NCBI GenBank assembly: GCA_016744995.1
Contig: JADGDG010000004.1
Span: 124,001-188,000 of the forward strand
Origin: Gammaproteobacteria bacterium
GTDB taxonomy: Bacteria > Pseudomonadota > Gammaproteobacteria > GRL18
DNA length: 64,000 bases
Direction: 5' to 3'
Shown: one piece after another, positions 27,881 through 37,371 of the stretch
Position numbering within the stretch: position 1 is the stretch's first letter
Layout: each line of letters starts with the position of its first letter
The notes under the pieces: model-generated
The model's database searches: none
What the model was told of the DNA's origin: nothing
The model's input: only the letters and a program-made list of their open reading frames with translations
Made by a program: the position numbers and the translations under genes

Positions 27881-28663
27881 ATGATAGATTTTCTAAGTGT
27901 TTTTGGACTGATTCTGGGGATTGGATCGATACTGCTTGGTCAATTTCTTGATGGTGGTCACCTTGGCACCCTGGTGAATGGCCCCGCAGCCCTGATTGTT
28001 CTTGGGGGAACTTTTGGTGCTGTTATGCTGCAGTCTCCGGCTAATATTTTCCTGCGAGGTTTGAGAATTTTAGGCTGGGTCTTTTTTCCGCCGCGATTTC
28101 ACACTGAAGAAACCATCGCCCGTATTATTGACTGGAGCAATATTGCCCGTAAAGAAGGCCTTTTGGGCCTTGAAGTTGTGGCTGAAGAAGAGGACGATTT
28201 GTTTTCCCGTAAGGGACTGGAGCTCCTCGTTGACGGTAGTGAGCCTGAGGTGATGCGCTCAATCATGGAGCTTGAAATTGATGCCAAGGAAACATTTGAT
28301 ACCATGGCGAGTAAAGTCTACGAATCCATGGGGGGCTTTTCTCCTACCATAGGCATAATTGGTGCTGTTATGGGGTTGATTCATGTTATGGGGAACTTAT
28401 CTGATCCCAGTAAGCTGGGAGGCGGTATAGCGGTTGCTTTCGTTGCAACTATTTATGGTGTGGGTGCTGCAAACCTGTTGTTTATTCCAATATCGACAAA
28501 ATTAAAGACTCTTGTGAATCATGAAGTAACCTACCGTGAAATGATTGTTGAAGGTTTAGTTTCAATTGCTGAAGGTGAAAATCCAAGAAATATACAGCGC
28601 AAACTAGAAGGTTACCTGGATAAAACCAAAGAGGCTGCTGAAGATGAAGGTCCACTGCTTTAA
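27881..28663 (+). CDS. motC: Flagellar motor stator protein MotC (MotA/PomA family)
   Basis: A 260-residue protein from the ATG at 27881, preceded by AAAGG; homologues begin with this MIDFLSVFGLILGIG segment. Four membrane segments are visible: two N-terminal (about 2-22 and 32-52) and two C-terminal (about 150-170 and 185-205) with the GGFSPTIGIIGAVMGLIHVM region of MotA proteins. Between them is the cytoplasmic charged loop that contacts FliG. Together with MotD it forms an ion-driven stator. Pseudomonas MotCD is the second stator set; a separate motAB is not in the window. Confidence 0.93.
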   Translation: MIDFLSVFGLILGIGSILLGQFLDGGHLGTLVNGPAALIVLGGTFGAVMLQSPANIFLRGLRILGWVFFPPRFHTEETIARIIDWSNIARKEGLLGLEVVAEEEDDLFSRKGLELLVDGSEPEVMRSIMELEIDAKETFDTMASKVYESMGGFSPTIGIIGAVMGLIHVMGNLSDPSKLGGGIAVAFVATIYGVGAANLLFIPISTKLKTLVNHEVTYREMIVEGLVSIAEGENPRNIQRKLEGYLDKTKEAAEDEGPLL

Positions 28664-28714
28664 TTTAGTCTCCCAGCTTTAATTTAGACACTCATATCCC
28701 AATGTAGAAAACTT

Positions 28715-29584
28715 ATGTCAAGACGTAAAAAAAAACACGAAGAACATGTTAATTTAGAACGCTGGCTAGTTTCTTATGCGGACTTTATTACCTTATTATT
28801 TGCTTTTTTTGTTGTCATGTATGCCATATCTTCTGTGAATGAAGGTAAATATAGAGTTTTATCTGATTCACTTAATGATGTTTTTACTTCTCGTCCTTCT
28901 TCTCCCACGCCAATTGAATTTGATAATGCTTTGCAGGAGTTACCCTCGATTTCAGACAAACCTGATCTTATTGACATCCCGATCCCAGAATTTGACGATA
29001 ATTTGACACCACCTGATAATCCAGAGTTAGAAACACTATCTCAAGAAATTGCACAAGCCGTGCAGCCGCTTATTGATGATGATTTAATTAAGATAAAAAA
29101 AACAGATTTCTGGTTAGAAATTGATATTAAATCCAGTATTCTGTTTAAGAGCGGTGGTGCACAATTATCAGAGGATGCAGAAGATATTCTGGCAACAATA
29201 GCCTCATTATTAAACAGCTATCCTAATGATGTTCAGGTGGAAGGTTTTACTGATAATGTACCGATTAGCACCAAATTTTTCCCTTCAAACTGGGAACTTT
29301 CTTCCTCGCGTGCGGCGAGTGTTGTGCACCTGTTTGAGGACGAAGGTGTTGACCCCAAACGTATGCAGGCTATTGGCTATGGGCAATACAGACCAACTGC
29401 TGATAATGCCACAGAAGGTGGTCGTAATACCAATAGACGTGTCAATCTTGTCGTCCTGGGACAGGGCGATCCACGTCTGATCATGCAGCAGCGAAGTCAA
29501 AGTTTAAAACAGGCAGCTCAAGCTAAAGATACGAACAACAACAGCAAACCACAAGGCTTTAACCCTGTTTTTGATATCCAGTAA
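28715..29584 (+). CDS. motD: Flagellar motor stator protein MotD (MotB family)
   Basis: A 289-residue protein. A short basic N-terminus is followed by a single membrane helix with the ion-carrying Asp in WLVSYADFITLLFAFFVVM. The C-terminal OmpA-like peptidoglycan-binding domain (about 130-255) has VEGFTDNVPIS, WELSSSRAASVV and GRNTNRRVNLVV. It anchors the MotC stator to the cell wall. Located 51 nt after motC. Confidence 0.94.
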   Translation: MSRRKKKHEEHVNLERWLVSYADFITLLFAFFVVMYAISSVNEGKYRVLSDSLNDVFTSRPSSPTPIEFDNALQELPSISDKPDLIDIPIPEFDDNLTPPDNPELETLSQEIAQAVQPLIDDDLIKIKKTDFWLEIDIKSSILFKSGGAQLSEDAEDILATIASLLNSYPNDVQVEGFTDNVPISTKFFPSNWELSSSRAASVVHLFEDEGVDPKRMQAIGYGQYRPTADNATEGGRNTNRRVNLVVLGQGDPRLIMQQRSQSLKQAAQAKDTNNNSKPQGFNPVFDIQ

Positions 29585-29779
29585 ATGATGCAATGAATGG
29601 CTTTGCCGGTATCCTTACCCGCCTTATATATTAAGCGCTCGAAACATAGAGGTGTAATAAATAATTTTACTCTAATTATTAGACACTTGGTTTAATAATT
29701 GCATGTGTTTTATTAAGTCATAATATGTGCGTATTATTTCCAGATACAGGATCTGGATATGTCATTGGAGAAATAAGAA

Positions 29780-30562
29780 GTGAAAATTTGGGCGGTTGCA
29801 AATCAAAAAGGTGGTGTTGGAAAAACCACAACTGCTATTTCACTGGCAGGCTGGCTATCATTAAATAATAAGAAAACTCTGCTTGTTGATTTGGATCCCC
29901 ACGGTTCAATGACCAGTTATTTCGGCCTGGATCCTGACTCACTGGATAAAAGTGTGTATCAGGTCTTCCAAAAAGCTGCCGCTAAACAGGTTATGGATAT
30001 TAATGAGGTAATTCAGCCGACACGTTTTGAAAACCTCTCTCTGTTACCAGCATCAACTGCTATTGCCACACTGGATAAACAATTGGGCACCAAAGAAGGT
30101 ATGGGGCTGGTATTGGCAAAGCAGCTCTTGGGCCTTAAAGGGCAGTTTGATTATATCTTTGTGGATTGCCCTCCTATGCTGGGTGTTTTGATGATAAATG
30201 CTCTGGCAGCCTGTAATCAACTGCTAATTCCGGTACAAACTGAACATCTGGCCCTTAAGGGACTGGATAGAATGCTTAATACTCTTAAAATGATTAATCG
30301 AGCCCGAAAAAAGCCGTTGGATTATGCGATTATTCCCACCATGTTTGATCGTCGAACACGTGCAGCAATTGAATGTCTGCGCATTATGCAGAAAAAATAT
30401 GATCCAAAAGCCCTAAAGAGAACTCTCATACCTGTCGATACTAAGTTTAGGGAAGCTTCAAGAGATGGTGTTCCTTTACCAATATACAATCCTCTTAGTA
30501 GAGGTTCTGTTGCCTATAATTTATTATTAGATGCCTTATTGGCTGAGTTCATAGATGAGTGA
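29780..30562 (+). CDS. parC: ParA-family ATPase ParC of polar chemotaxis arrays
   Basis: A 260-residue protein starting at GTG with GGAG upstream. It has deviant Walker A in NQKGGVGKTTTAISLAGWL, DLDPHGSMTSYFG and FVDCPPMLG. In Vibrio and Pseudomonas the ParA-like protein between mot and cheW genes localises chemotaxis arrays to the flagellated pole, and the position here is the same. It overlaps the next gene, parP, by 8 nt. The call rests on context; chromosome-partition ParA would sit near the origin with parB. Confidence 0.9.
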   Translation: MKIWAVANQKGGVGKTTTAISLAGWLSLNNKKTLLVDLDPHGSMTSYFGLDPDSLDKSVYQVFQKAAAKQVMDINEVIQPTRFENLSLLPASTAIATLDKQLGTKEGMGLVLAKQLLGLKGQFDYIFVDCPPMLGVLMINALAACNQLLIPVQTEHLALKGLDRMLNTLKMINRARKKPLDYAIIPTMFDRRTRAAIECLRIMQKKYDPKALKRTLIPVDTKFREASRDGVPLPIYNPLSRGSVAYNLLLDALLAEFIDE

Positions 30563-32213
30563 TAAGCAAAACAAAGATTCTTTGTTAGTCAATCAGGAAG
30601 ATGCCCTGGGCTTCTATTTTGACTCTCTGCTATTGACTGAAGAAACTGACCTGTCTGAACTCCATGAGGATCATGAAGAAAGTAAAAAGAATGATGAAGG
30701 TGATCCTGAAAAAGTATCTACTGACAAAGCAAGCAAAAAAACTGATCATCAGGAAAAACCGGGTGCAATAAAACCTGACACTAACTTACAGTCGGCAAAG
30801 GACTTTTTACAGGCATCAAAACAACGTCAGAGAGCACAAAAGGAAAAACAAACAACCCCATTGGATGCACCCGTAACTCAAGCTCAAAAAAATAATAAAT
30901 TGGTGGATTCTAGGGCTGACAATGAAATATTAAAGTCGCAACCTGAAGTGAAACAAGCAAATCATATCGAGTCAGAGAAGGTTGTTTCTCCAGAGGCCGT
31001 TCCACCAAAGACTGTTTCACCAAAAACTCTTTCATCAAAGGTCATAAGCAAAGGGCCGATCTCTCCAAAACCCAGAAATCAGAACCATACGGCTGAAAAA
31101 AAGATCACTGCTGTAAATACAAAGATTGTTTTCTCGACAAAAAATAGCGATGGTGAAATTAATAAACAGGTACTGATCCCCCGCAGTCAGAGACTTGCTG
31201 CAGCCAAAAAAATAAATTCATCTCCTATTTCCCGGCAAACGAGTCCTATTACAAATACAAACCTGGGAAATCAGAAGCAGAATGAGACAAAACAGGCTGC
31301 AGAGGAGCCTTTAGCCGATGTGGAGCCTTCAGCCAATATAGAGCCTTCAGCCAATATAGAGCCTTCAGCTAGTATAGAGCCCTCAGCTAATAAGAAGCCC
31401 TCAGCCAATAAGCAACATTCAGTTCACCTGGATACAACAGTGGCTAAACCTGTACTTTCAGAAAAATCAAAGACTTCTATTAAAGAAACAATAGTAGTTT
31501 CTAAAGAAGCGCCAAGTCTCGACCTGAGTCTTTTTCTACCTAAGATAAAAACATTGTCAGAAGAAGAAATTGCACAGCAAATTGAAGCATTGACACAAGC
31601 TACTTTGACTCAATCTCAGGTAGAATCTGATCAGACTCATGTGGCGGAGCTGCAAGCCTATGTGGCAGAGTTAGAGCAAACGAATCAGAAATTAATAGAA
31701 GCCCAGTCTGAATCAGGCGGACTAATACGAAATATAGAAAATGCACCCCCATGGGCTATACCTGACTTTCAAGTATTATTGTTTATGGTTTCAGGCTTGA
31801 AACTGGCTGTACCACTGACAGAATTAAATGGTGTTCTTGAGTGGGGGGATGAGTATATTACAGAGTTACCAGGGCACAAACCGTGGTATCTGGGCATTAT
31901 TCAAAATCAGGGAAAAAATGTTCCCGTTATTGATACTTTACAGCAAGTTGTCCCAAAAAACCGCTGGCCAGCCAACCACCTTAATGAAAAGAAGTTTAAG
32001 CACATTATTATGATTGATAATGCTCAATGGGGACTGGCTTGTGAAAAGGTATTGGAAGTTATTACTCTCAGAACCGATGCGGTTAAATGGCGTTCATCCC
32101 GGACAAAGCGTCGTTGGCTGCTTGGTACTGTCATTGATCACATGTGTGCCTTATTGGATAGCTCAGAGTTTGCTGCTATGCTGAAAACGGGTGATGGTAG
32201 TTTAATGGACTGA
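30555..32213 (+). CDS. parP: ParP-like CheW-domain polar array protein
   Basis: A 552-residue protein. Residues about 1-330 are a long, polar, low-complexity region rich in Lys, Gln, Pro and Ser, with a tandem run of EPSANI-type hexapeptides (about 255-285). A coiled coil follows at about 345-390, and the C-terminal part (about 400-545) is a CheW-like domain (FQVLLFMVSGLKLAVPL, RWLLGTVIDHMCALL). ParP joins ParC to CheA/MCP arrays through its C-terminal domain. It overlaps parC, so coupling is likely. Confidence 0.88.
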   Translation: MSDKQNKDSLLVNQEDALGFYFDSLLLTEETDLSELHEDHEESKKNDEGDPEKVSTDKASKKTDHQEKPGAIKPDTNLQSAKDFLQASKQRQRAQKEKQTTPLDAPVTQAQKNNKLVDSRADNEILKSQPEVKQANHIESEKVVSPEAVPPKTVSPKTLSSKVISKGPISPKPRNQNHTAEKKITAVNTKIVFSTKNSDGEINKQVLIPRSQRLAAAKKINSSPISRQTSPITNTNLGNQKQNETKQAAEEPLADVEPSANIEPSANIEPSASIEPSANKKPSANKQHSVHLDTTVAKPVLSEKSKTSIKETIVVSKEAPSLDLSLFLPKIKTLSEEEIAQQIEALTQATLTQSQVESDQTHVAELQAYVAELEQTNQKLIEAQSESGGLIRNIENAPPWAIPDFQVLLFMVSGLKLAVPLTELNGVLEWGDEYITELPGHKPWYLGIIQNQGKNVPVIDTLQQVVPKNRWPANHLNEKKFKHIIMIDNAQWGLACEKVLEVITLRTDAVKWRSSRTKRRWLLGTVIDHMCALLDSSEFAAMLKTGDGSLMD

Positions 32214-32265
32214 ATAATTACAAAATATTTACAATTTATTCCTTTAAAAAAGAACATTCATAAAC

Positions 32266-32292
32266 TAAACTTTTAGAGAACTATGCCGATAA
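32266..32292 (+). promoter_or_regulatory. Sigma-28 promoter upstream of cheW
   Basis: TAAACTTT (32266-32273), 11 nt, then GCCGATAA (32285-32292): one mismatch to the TAAAGTTT-N11-GCCGATAA consensus. It lies about 46 nt before cheW, whose transcription can therefore be separate from parP and under FliA. Confidence 0.88.
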
Positions 32293-32337
32293 GAGGTATA
32301 TGAGGCTGTATTTTTTTTTGAATTTTGAGGACTAATC

Positions 32338-32820
32338 ATGGAATATGATTACGATGATGAAGTAACTAATGACCCATTAACTCAATGGGTCACATTTATG
32401 CTGGAAGGTGAAAAGTATGGCATTAATGTTATGCAGGTCAGAGAAGTTTTACGCGATATAGAAATTGCCCCTGTTCCAGGAGCCCCGGCTTATGTTTTAG
32501 GGATAATTAATCTTCGTGGTAATGTGGTGACGGTAGTTGATACCCGTTCACGCTTTGGTTTGCCTATGACTGAAACTAATGAAGAATCCAGAATTATAAT
32601 TATAGAAAATAATCATCAAACACTGGGTTTGCTTGTTGACAGTATTGCTGAAGTTGCTGATATTCTAAAATCTCAAATTGAGGTGACGCCCAATGTGGGC
32701 AATGATGATAGTTCAAAATACATTCAGGGTGTTCATAGCAAAGGTGATGAATTACTTATATTAGTCTCAGTTGAGAAAGTAATAAATGATGATGAGTGGG
32801 CTGAAATGGATATGTTTTAG
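32338..32820 (+). CDS. cheW: Chemotaxis coupling protein CheW
   Basis: A 160-residue protein with a single CheW domain: WVTFMLEGEKYGINVMQVREVL, PGAPAYVLGIINLRGNVVTVVD and GLLVDSIAEV. It bridges CheA and chemoreceptors. GAGGA precedes the ATG, and a near-consensus sigma-28 promoter lies upstream. Two small genes follow in the same direction. Confidence 0.97.
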   Translation: MEYDYDDEVTNDPLTQWVTFMLEGEKYGINVMQVREVLRDIEIAPVPGAPAYVLGIINLRGNVVTVVDTRSRFGLPMTETNEESRIIIIENNHQTLGLLVDSIAEVADILKSQIEVTPNVGNDDSSKYIQGVHSKGDELLILVSVEKVINDDEWAEMDMF

Positions 32821-32850
32821 CCAGATGAAATTAAATGATTGGAGCTTATT

Positions 32851-33081
32851 ATGCCAGGAGATATTACACCTTTAGGGCCCGTTTCGCCGCCGCCATTGGT
32901 TCGGGAAAAACGGCATTACCCCAATGAACAAAAAGATAAAAACCTGAAAAAACAGGAACAGAATGCTCAAACTGAAGATGAACAGCCGTCAGATAACGGA
33001 GCTGGTAATGACGTGCTGCAAAAATCTGTGAATGGTGATAAAAATAATGTTAAAGTAGGTCATATTGATGAATACGCTTGA
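32851..33081 (+). CDS. Small polar protein downstream of cheW
   Basis: A 76-residue protein from the ATG at 32851, which has GGAG 6 nt upstream. It begins MPGDITPLGPVSPPPLVREK and is otherwise charged and low in complexity, with no membrane segment and probably disordered. The Pro-rich start looks like a conserved short protein linked to gammaproteobacterial chemotaxis clusters, but I cannot name a function. Confidence 0.6.
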   Translation: MPGDITPLGPVSPPPLVREKRHYPNEQKDKNLKKQEQNAQTEDEQPSDNGAGNDVLQKSVNGDKNNVKVGHIDEYA

Positions 33082-33102
33082 TCTGGATAATAATTGATTT
33101 TA

Positions 33103-33528
33103 ATGGACATTACCTCTATTCTTATTGGCACAATTGCCGTCTTATTAATACTTTTTCTCTACCTTGCCTTTTATGTTAACGGCATAAGCAAGTCTGTTAG
33201 CCGCTCTGATTCAGAAGTGAAACAACTTAAACAATTTGTTTCTTTGCAGCAAAAACAACTGAAAGATCTTTCTCATGAATTAAATACCATGACCAGTGCT
33301 GCACATGGTGTTGGTAAACGCATCACCCAGTTAGCTGGACAAATCAGGGAACTGGATGATCGGCAGGAAGAATTTGATCTGAAAGATCAGGGGTCACACT
33401 CTATGCAGCAAGCCATTGCATTGGTGCATAAAGGAGCAAGCGTTGAAGAATTGATTGAAAACTGTGAGATGTCCCATGGTGAAGCTGAACTTCTGATTAT
33501 GGTGCATGGACAATCTGAACAGAGTTGA
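33103..33528 (+). CDS. DUF2802-type membrane-anchored protein
   Basis: A 141-residue protein. One N-terminal membrane helix (about 5-25) precedes a long coiled coil (about 35-100) and a C-terminal segment ASVEELIENCEMSHGEAELL, the DUF2802 signature. DUF2802 genes follow cheW in Pseudomonas-type flagellar clusters; the function is not established. The start is taken as ATG 33103 rather than TTG 33094. Confidence 0.8.
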   Translation: MDITSILIGTIAVLLILFLYLAFYVNGISKSVSRSDSEVKQLKQFVSLQQKQLKDLSHELNTMTSAAHGVGKRITQLAGQIRELDDRQEEFDLKDQGSHSMQQAIALVHKGASVEELIENCEMSHGEAELLIMVHGQSEQS

Positions 33529-33538
33529 GTTGTAAGCC

Positions 33539-33982
33539 CTAGTTATTAGGATCATCCCAACTGGTTTGAACCTCAGACATGTCATAGGGCATTTCCATAG
33601 GATCGGCCTCGCCATTTCGGATCATATTACGTCTTTTTCTCTGATCACTTAAATGCTGTTTGATTAAGTAGTCATCGTTGCCAACATAAACTGACTGTCC
33701 GGTTGAATTCTGATAAGAATATTCAGGCTCATAAAAGGGCTCATTGTCTTCCCTGAAACTTTCCTGAACTTTCCCTCCCAGTATATAGCCCGCAACTGCA
33801 CCAACCGCCGTTGTGGCATATTTACCATGACCGCCGCCAAACTGATAGCCAATCAAAGCGCCCGTTGCTGAGCCCAGGACAGAACCCACGATGGTTGAGT
33901 CATCATCCGGCTCTGAATAAGCCGCATTAGAGGCAATCAGGAAAGTGCTTGCAGTAAAAACAATTGTTTTCAGATTAATCAT
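33539..33982 (-). CDS. Glycine-zipper envelope protein
   Basis: A 147-residue protein with GAGGAG before the ATG and a signal peptide (residues 1-22, ending NAAYS). A Gly-rich zipper at about residues 30-70 (GSVLGSATGALIGYQFGGG, then TAVGAVAGYILGG) is typical of glycine-zipper 2TM/SlyB-like envelope proteins. No lipobox Cys. The C-terminal half is polar and Tyr/Glu-rich. It is convergent with the DUF2802 gene and divergent from the caspase gene. Confidence 0.8.
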   Translation of the reverse strand: MINLKTIVFTASTFLIASNAAYSEPDDDSTIVGSVLGSATGALIGYQFGGGHGKYATTAVGAVAGYILGGKVQESFREDNEPFYEPEYSYQNSTGQSVYVGNDDYLIKQHLSDQRKRRNMIRNGEADPMEMPYDMSEVQTSWDDPNN

Positions 33983-34283
33983 TTTTTATCTCCTCAAGCG
34001 CAATGAAGCAAAGTTACTTTTCTCTTTTAATATTAGCAGATAACCACCTTTTGGTATACATGCTGAATAGTTACAGTATTTTACTTATGTAGGATGCTTC
34101 CCACTTTCTTTTTTTTAAATGAGTGCTAGAATGAATCAGCCTGGTTTAGCTCTAGCCATTTTGTCTGTTTTTATGGATGGTTATTTATCATTTTCAGGTC
34201 ACTCATTTTTCAGGAGTGTACATCATCCAGAGCAAGCATCATTTTTATGGAACAATGTGGTATTAAGAGGTCTCTTTACTATT

Positions 34284-36407
34284 ATGCATCGTAAAATTTC
34301 TATTTCTTTTTTTCTATGTGCTTACCTGTTTATTCTTAGCTCATTATTCAGTAATGCCTTTGCCATTGAAAAGAGAGTTGCTCTGGTGATTGGTAATAGC
34401 AAATATCCTGATATGCCACTGGTAAATCCTGCCAATGATGCCTCAGATATAGCCGATGCATTAACAGAACTTGGCTTTGATGTGGATCTGGCTATGGACT
34501 TATCTTATGTCGATATGAGTGAAAGAATTGTTGATTTTGGTGATAAACTGAATCAGGCAGATGTTGGCCTTTTCTTTTATGCAGGACATGGAGTGCAATC
34601 GGGAGGGGTCAATTATCTTATCCCAGTTAATGCTGACTTATCGCAAGAAAAATCAGATGTTGACAAAGTTATTTCAACATCAAGTATTCTGAAAAAGATG
34701 GAACTGGCGCAAAATGGCGTCAATATTATAGTTCTGGATGCCTGCCGCAATAATCCGCTATCACAAAATTTCCTGGCATCGTCTAATCAGGGCCTGGCTG
34801 TTGTTAAAGCGCCTTCTGCTTCTTTTATTGCTTACTCAACGGCACCCGGTAATGTTGCATCAGATGGCGCAGGCAGAAATAGTCCCTATACACAATATTT
34901 ATTAAAAAATATTAATATACCCAGCCAGACAATCGAGCAGGTTTTTAAGAAAGTCAGGGTGTCAGTCGTCCAGGATACTAGCGGCCATCAGGTGCCCTGG
35001 GAAAACTCATCATTATTAGGTGAGTTTTATTTTGTTGAACCAGTACTTTCGGATGAGCTGGTTAAGGGGGGGCAATACGCTTCTGCAGAGCAATTTGAAC
35101 TGGATTTCTGGAAAACAGTGCAAAACGATCCTTCCCGTAAAATGTATGAGTCCTATTTAAAAAAATTCCCCAAAGGCATTTTTAACCTGATTGCTCAGGA
35201 AAAATTAAAACAAATGGGTAATGGCATGCTCACTATTCGCTCTAATGTTTTTGGCGATAGCATCAAAATTAACGGCGAATACCGGGGCACCAGTAAATCT
35301 TCTTTGAGCCTGGAACCGGGTGGTTATACTATTGAGGTGAGTAAGTTCGGTTTTAATACTATCAGCCGAAAAATCCTCCTTGTCCCGGAGCAGCATTTAG
35401 ATCTGCAATTTACCCTACAGGCCAAAGCAGACATTGAAAGTAATTCAGTTCGTTCAGCGTCATCTTCATCCGAGCCGGCCAGAGAAGTTAAGTTACCAGA
35501 GCCAGAGTTGGTACAAAGAGACTTGAAGGATGAGGTAACGGATATTATCCCCCTGAGACAAAAACAGCAGCCTAAGGCAAATGTCCTGGTGGAGTACAAT
35601 ACCAAAAAAACAATATCTGACCGCATTGATGAAAAAATTGAGCCGATCATCAATATGAAATTTGTTAAAGTAGAATCTGGCTGTTTTACTATGGGTAGTT
35701 CTCCTCTGGAAGAAGGACGCTTAAATGATGAAAAGGCACATAAAGTGTGTCTGAGCAACAATTACTGGATAGCTAAATATGAAGTCACTCAGGCTCAGTG
35801 GAAAAAAGTAATGGGTTTCAATCCTTCCTTTTTTAGTGGCTGTGGCCCGGATTGTCCCGTTGAACGAGTCAGTTGGAATGAAGTTCAGGGGTTTATTTTT
35901 AAGCTGAATTTACAAACGGGACAAAAATACCGTTTACCTACTGAAGCTGAATGGGAATATGCAGCACGTTCTGGCAGTAAGTCATCCCTATACAGCGGTG
36001 ATAGTGAATTGCTCGGGCAGAATAAGGCCAGTCAGTTAAATGATATCGCCTGGTATAGTGGTAATAGTGGTGTTGATTATCAGGGTGGTCGTTATTGTGA
36101 AGACTGGGATGAAAAAGAATTTGAAGCACTGCGTTGCGGCACTCATCCTGTTGGTCAAAAGCAGATGAACCAGTGGGCTATGTCGGATATGATCGGTAAT
36201 GTCTGGGAGTGGACTCAGGATATTTATGGTAGCCTCTCCACCCGTGACGCGACTGATCCAAAAGGGGCTGTAAAAGGGAATAAGCGTGTTGTTAAAGGTG
36301 GAAGCTGGGAAGGTTCGCTGTCCCAAAATCGTTCTGCTGCGCGCTATGGTTTTACCAAAAATAAAAAATTAGAACATGTGGGATTTCGTCTGGTGATAAC
36401 CGATTAA
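34284..36407 (+). CDS. Secreted caspase-like protein with PEGA and FGE-like domains
   Basis: A 707-residue protein from the ATG at 34284, where a signal peptide begins (hydrophobic about 7-25, ending SNAFA); the frame is open back to 34119. Residues about 29-265 form a C14 caspase-like domain with catalytic His102 in FYAGHG and Cys154 in LDACRNNP. A PEGA-type beta domain follows (about 315-385). Residues about 455-705 are an FGE-sulfatase/SUMF1 domain (YEVTQAQWKKVMG, LPTEAEWEYAARSG, GNVWEWTQD, VKGGSW, VGFRLV). The two active-site Cys of true formylglycine enzymes are absent near GGSW, so this domain is probably structural or binding. It leads the envelope cluster. Confidence 0.88.
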   Translation: MHRKISISFFLCAYLFILSSLFSNAFAIEKRVALVIGNSKYPDMPLVNPANDASDIADALTELGFDVDLAMDLSYVDMSERIVDFGDKLNQADVGLFFYAGHGVQSGGVNYLIPVNADLSQEKSDVDKVISTSSILKKMELAQNGVNIIVLDACRNNPLSQNFLASSNQGLAVVKAPSASFIAYSTAPGNVASDGAGRNSPYTQYLLKNINIPSQTIEQVFKKVRVSVVQDTSGHQVPWENSSLLGEFYFVEPVLSDELVKGGQYASAEQFELDFWKTVQNDPSRKMYESYLKKFPKGIFNLIAQEKLKQMGNGMLTIRSNVFGDSIKINGEYRGTSKSSLSLEPGGYTIEVSKFGFNTISRKILLVPEQHLDLQFTLQAKADIESNSVRSASSSSEPAREVKLPEPELVQRDLKDEVTDIIPLRQKQQPKANVLVEYNTKKTISDRIDEKIEPIINMKFVKVESGCFTMGSSPLEEGRLNDEKAHKVCLSNNYWIAKYEVTQAQWKKVMGFNPSFFSGCGPDCPVERVSWNEVQGFIFKLNLQTGQKYRLPTEAEWEYAARSGSKSSLYSGDSELLGQNKASQLNDIAWYSGNSGVDYQGGRYCEDWDEKEFEALRCGTHPVGQKQMNQWAMSDMIGNVWEWTQDIYGSLSTRDATDPKGAVKGNKRVVKGGSWEGSLSQNRSAARYGFTKNKKLEHVGFRLVITD

Positions 36408-36468
36408 TGATGGCGGATAATAATCCTCGCTTAGTATCGATATAGTCTTATATAAAATGGAAATAGGT

Positions 36469-37350
36469 ATGAAAAAAAGTAAAAAAATTTTTTTAATCGG
36501 GCTCATGAGTCTGTTTGGTTTTGTTTCTATTGCTGCTTATGCAGCACCAAGAGCAAAACCAGTTGTAGCCATAAAAAAAGCAAAAATAGGTGAAGGGGTC
36601 AGTAAGTATGGCAAAAAGTACTTAAATTTAGGGACTTTATGGGATGAGATGGAGGCTTCTATCCAGAAAAACCGTAAATTCACCTTAGTCAGCCGAAAAA
36701 AAGATGTGCTGGCGGACATTCGTGAGGAACAAGAATTTGCAAAATCTGATTTAACCGCAGGTAATGCCGCAGCAGAAGGGCAGATTAAAAATGCTAATTT
36801 CCTGATCCTGCCTACCGTTCAGGATTTTAAATTTTATCGTTCAAGTACACCGGTCCCGAACTTAGACAGTAAATACGTTCGGGTTGATTCAGGCATGTTA
36901 GAAGTGAATGCTCAGATCATTGATACTGCCACAGGTGGTATTAAGACCACTTTTTACCTCAAGGCATCTTTTGCGACAAAGAAAAAAGTTGTTAATAGCC
37001 GGGGAGGCGTACCCAATAGTGTACATTTTACCCGTATGGCGAAAAAAATTGCGGCTCAAATGACCGATCAACTTGTTGATGCGGTTTATCCAATGAAAAT
37101 TCTTAATGTCCAGGGCAATCAGATCTGGATTAATCGTGGTAAAGATGGCGGCTTAAAGAAAGGGGATGTTCTGAAAGTCTTTCGTCCCGGTATTGAGTTA
37201 ATTGACCCTGATACGGGTGAAAACCTGGGTTCAGCTGAAACAGAAGTTGGAAAAATTAAAGTAACACGAGTTAATCCCAAATTTACTACGGCAGAAGTGG
37301 TTAAAGGGACTGAAGAGATCATTGAAAAAGGTGATATTGTTCGCGAATAA
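36469..37350 (+). CDS. CsgG-like secreted protein, single unit
   Basis: A 293-residue protein with a signal peptide (about 1-26, ending AAYA) and no lipobox. The core resembles the CsgG/LpoB-type alpha/beta fold: KYLNLGTLWDEMEASIQKNRKFTLVSRKK, then LILPTVQDFKF. A C-terminal module is IWINRGKDGGLKKGDVLKV and LIDPDTGENLG. The same module recurs in each unit of the next protein. The start is taken at 36469 with GGA upstream; 36457 is possible. It may act in outer-membrane or peptidoglycan assembly; there are no curli genes here. Confidence 0.72.
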   Translation: MKKSKKIFLIGLMSLFGFVSIAAYAAPRAKPVVAIKKAKIGEGVSKYGKKYLNLGTLWDEMEASIQKNRKFTLVSRKKDVLADIREEQEFAKSDLTAGNAAAEGQIKNANFLILPTVQDFKFYRSSTPVPNLDSKYVRVDSGMLEVNAQIIDTATGGIKTTFYLKASFATKKKVVNSRGGVPNSVHFTRMAKKIAAQMTDQLVDAVYPMKILNVQGNQIWINRGKDGGLKKGDVLKVFRPGIELIDPDTGENLGSAETEVGKIKVTRVNPKFTTAEVVKGTEEIIEKGDIVRE

Positions 37351-37371
37351 AACGCACTGATACTCACTAAT

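Noticed and set aside
34284..36407. Active formylglycine-generating enzyme
   Set aside because: The C-terminal domain has the fold motifs but lacks the active-site Cys pair, and no sulfatase gene is near.
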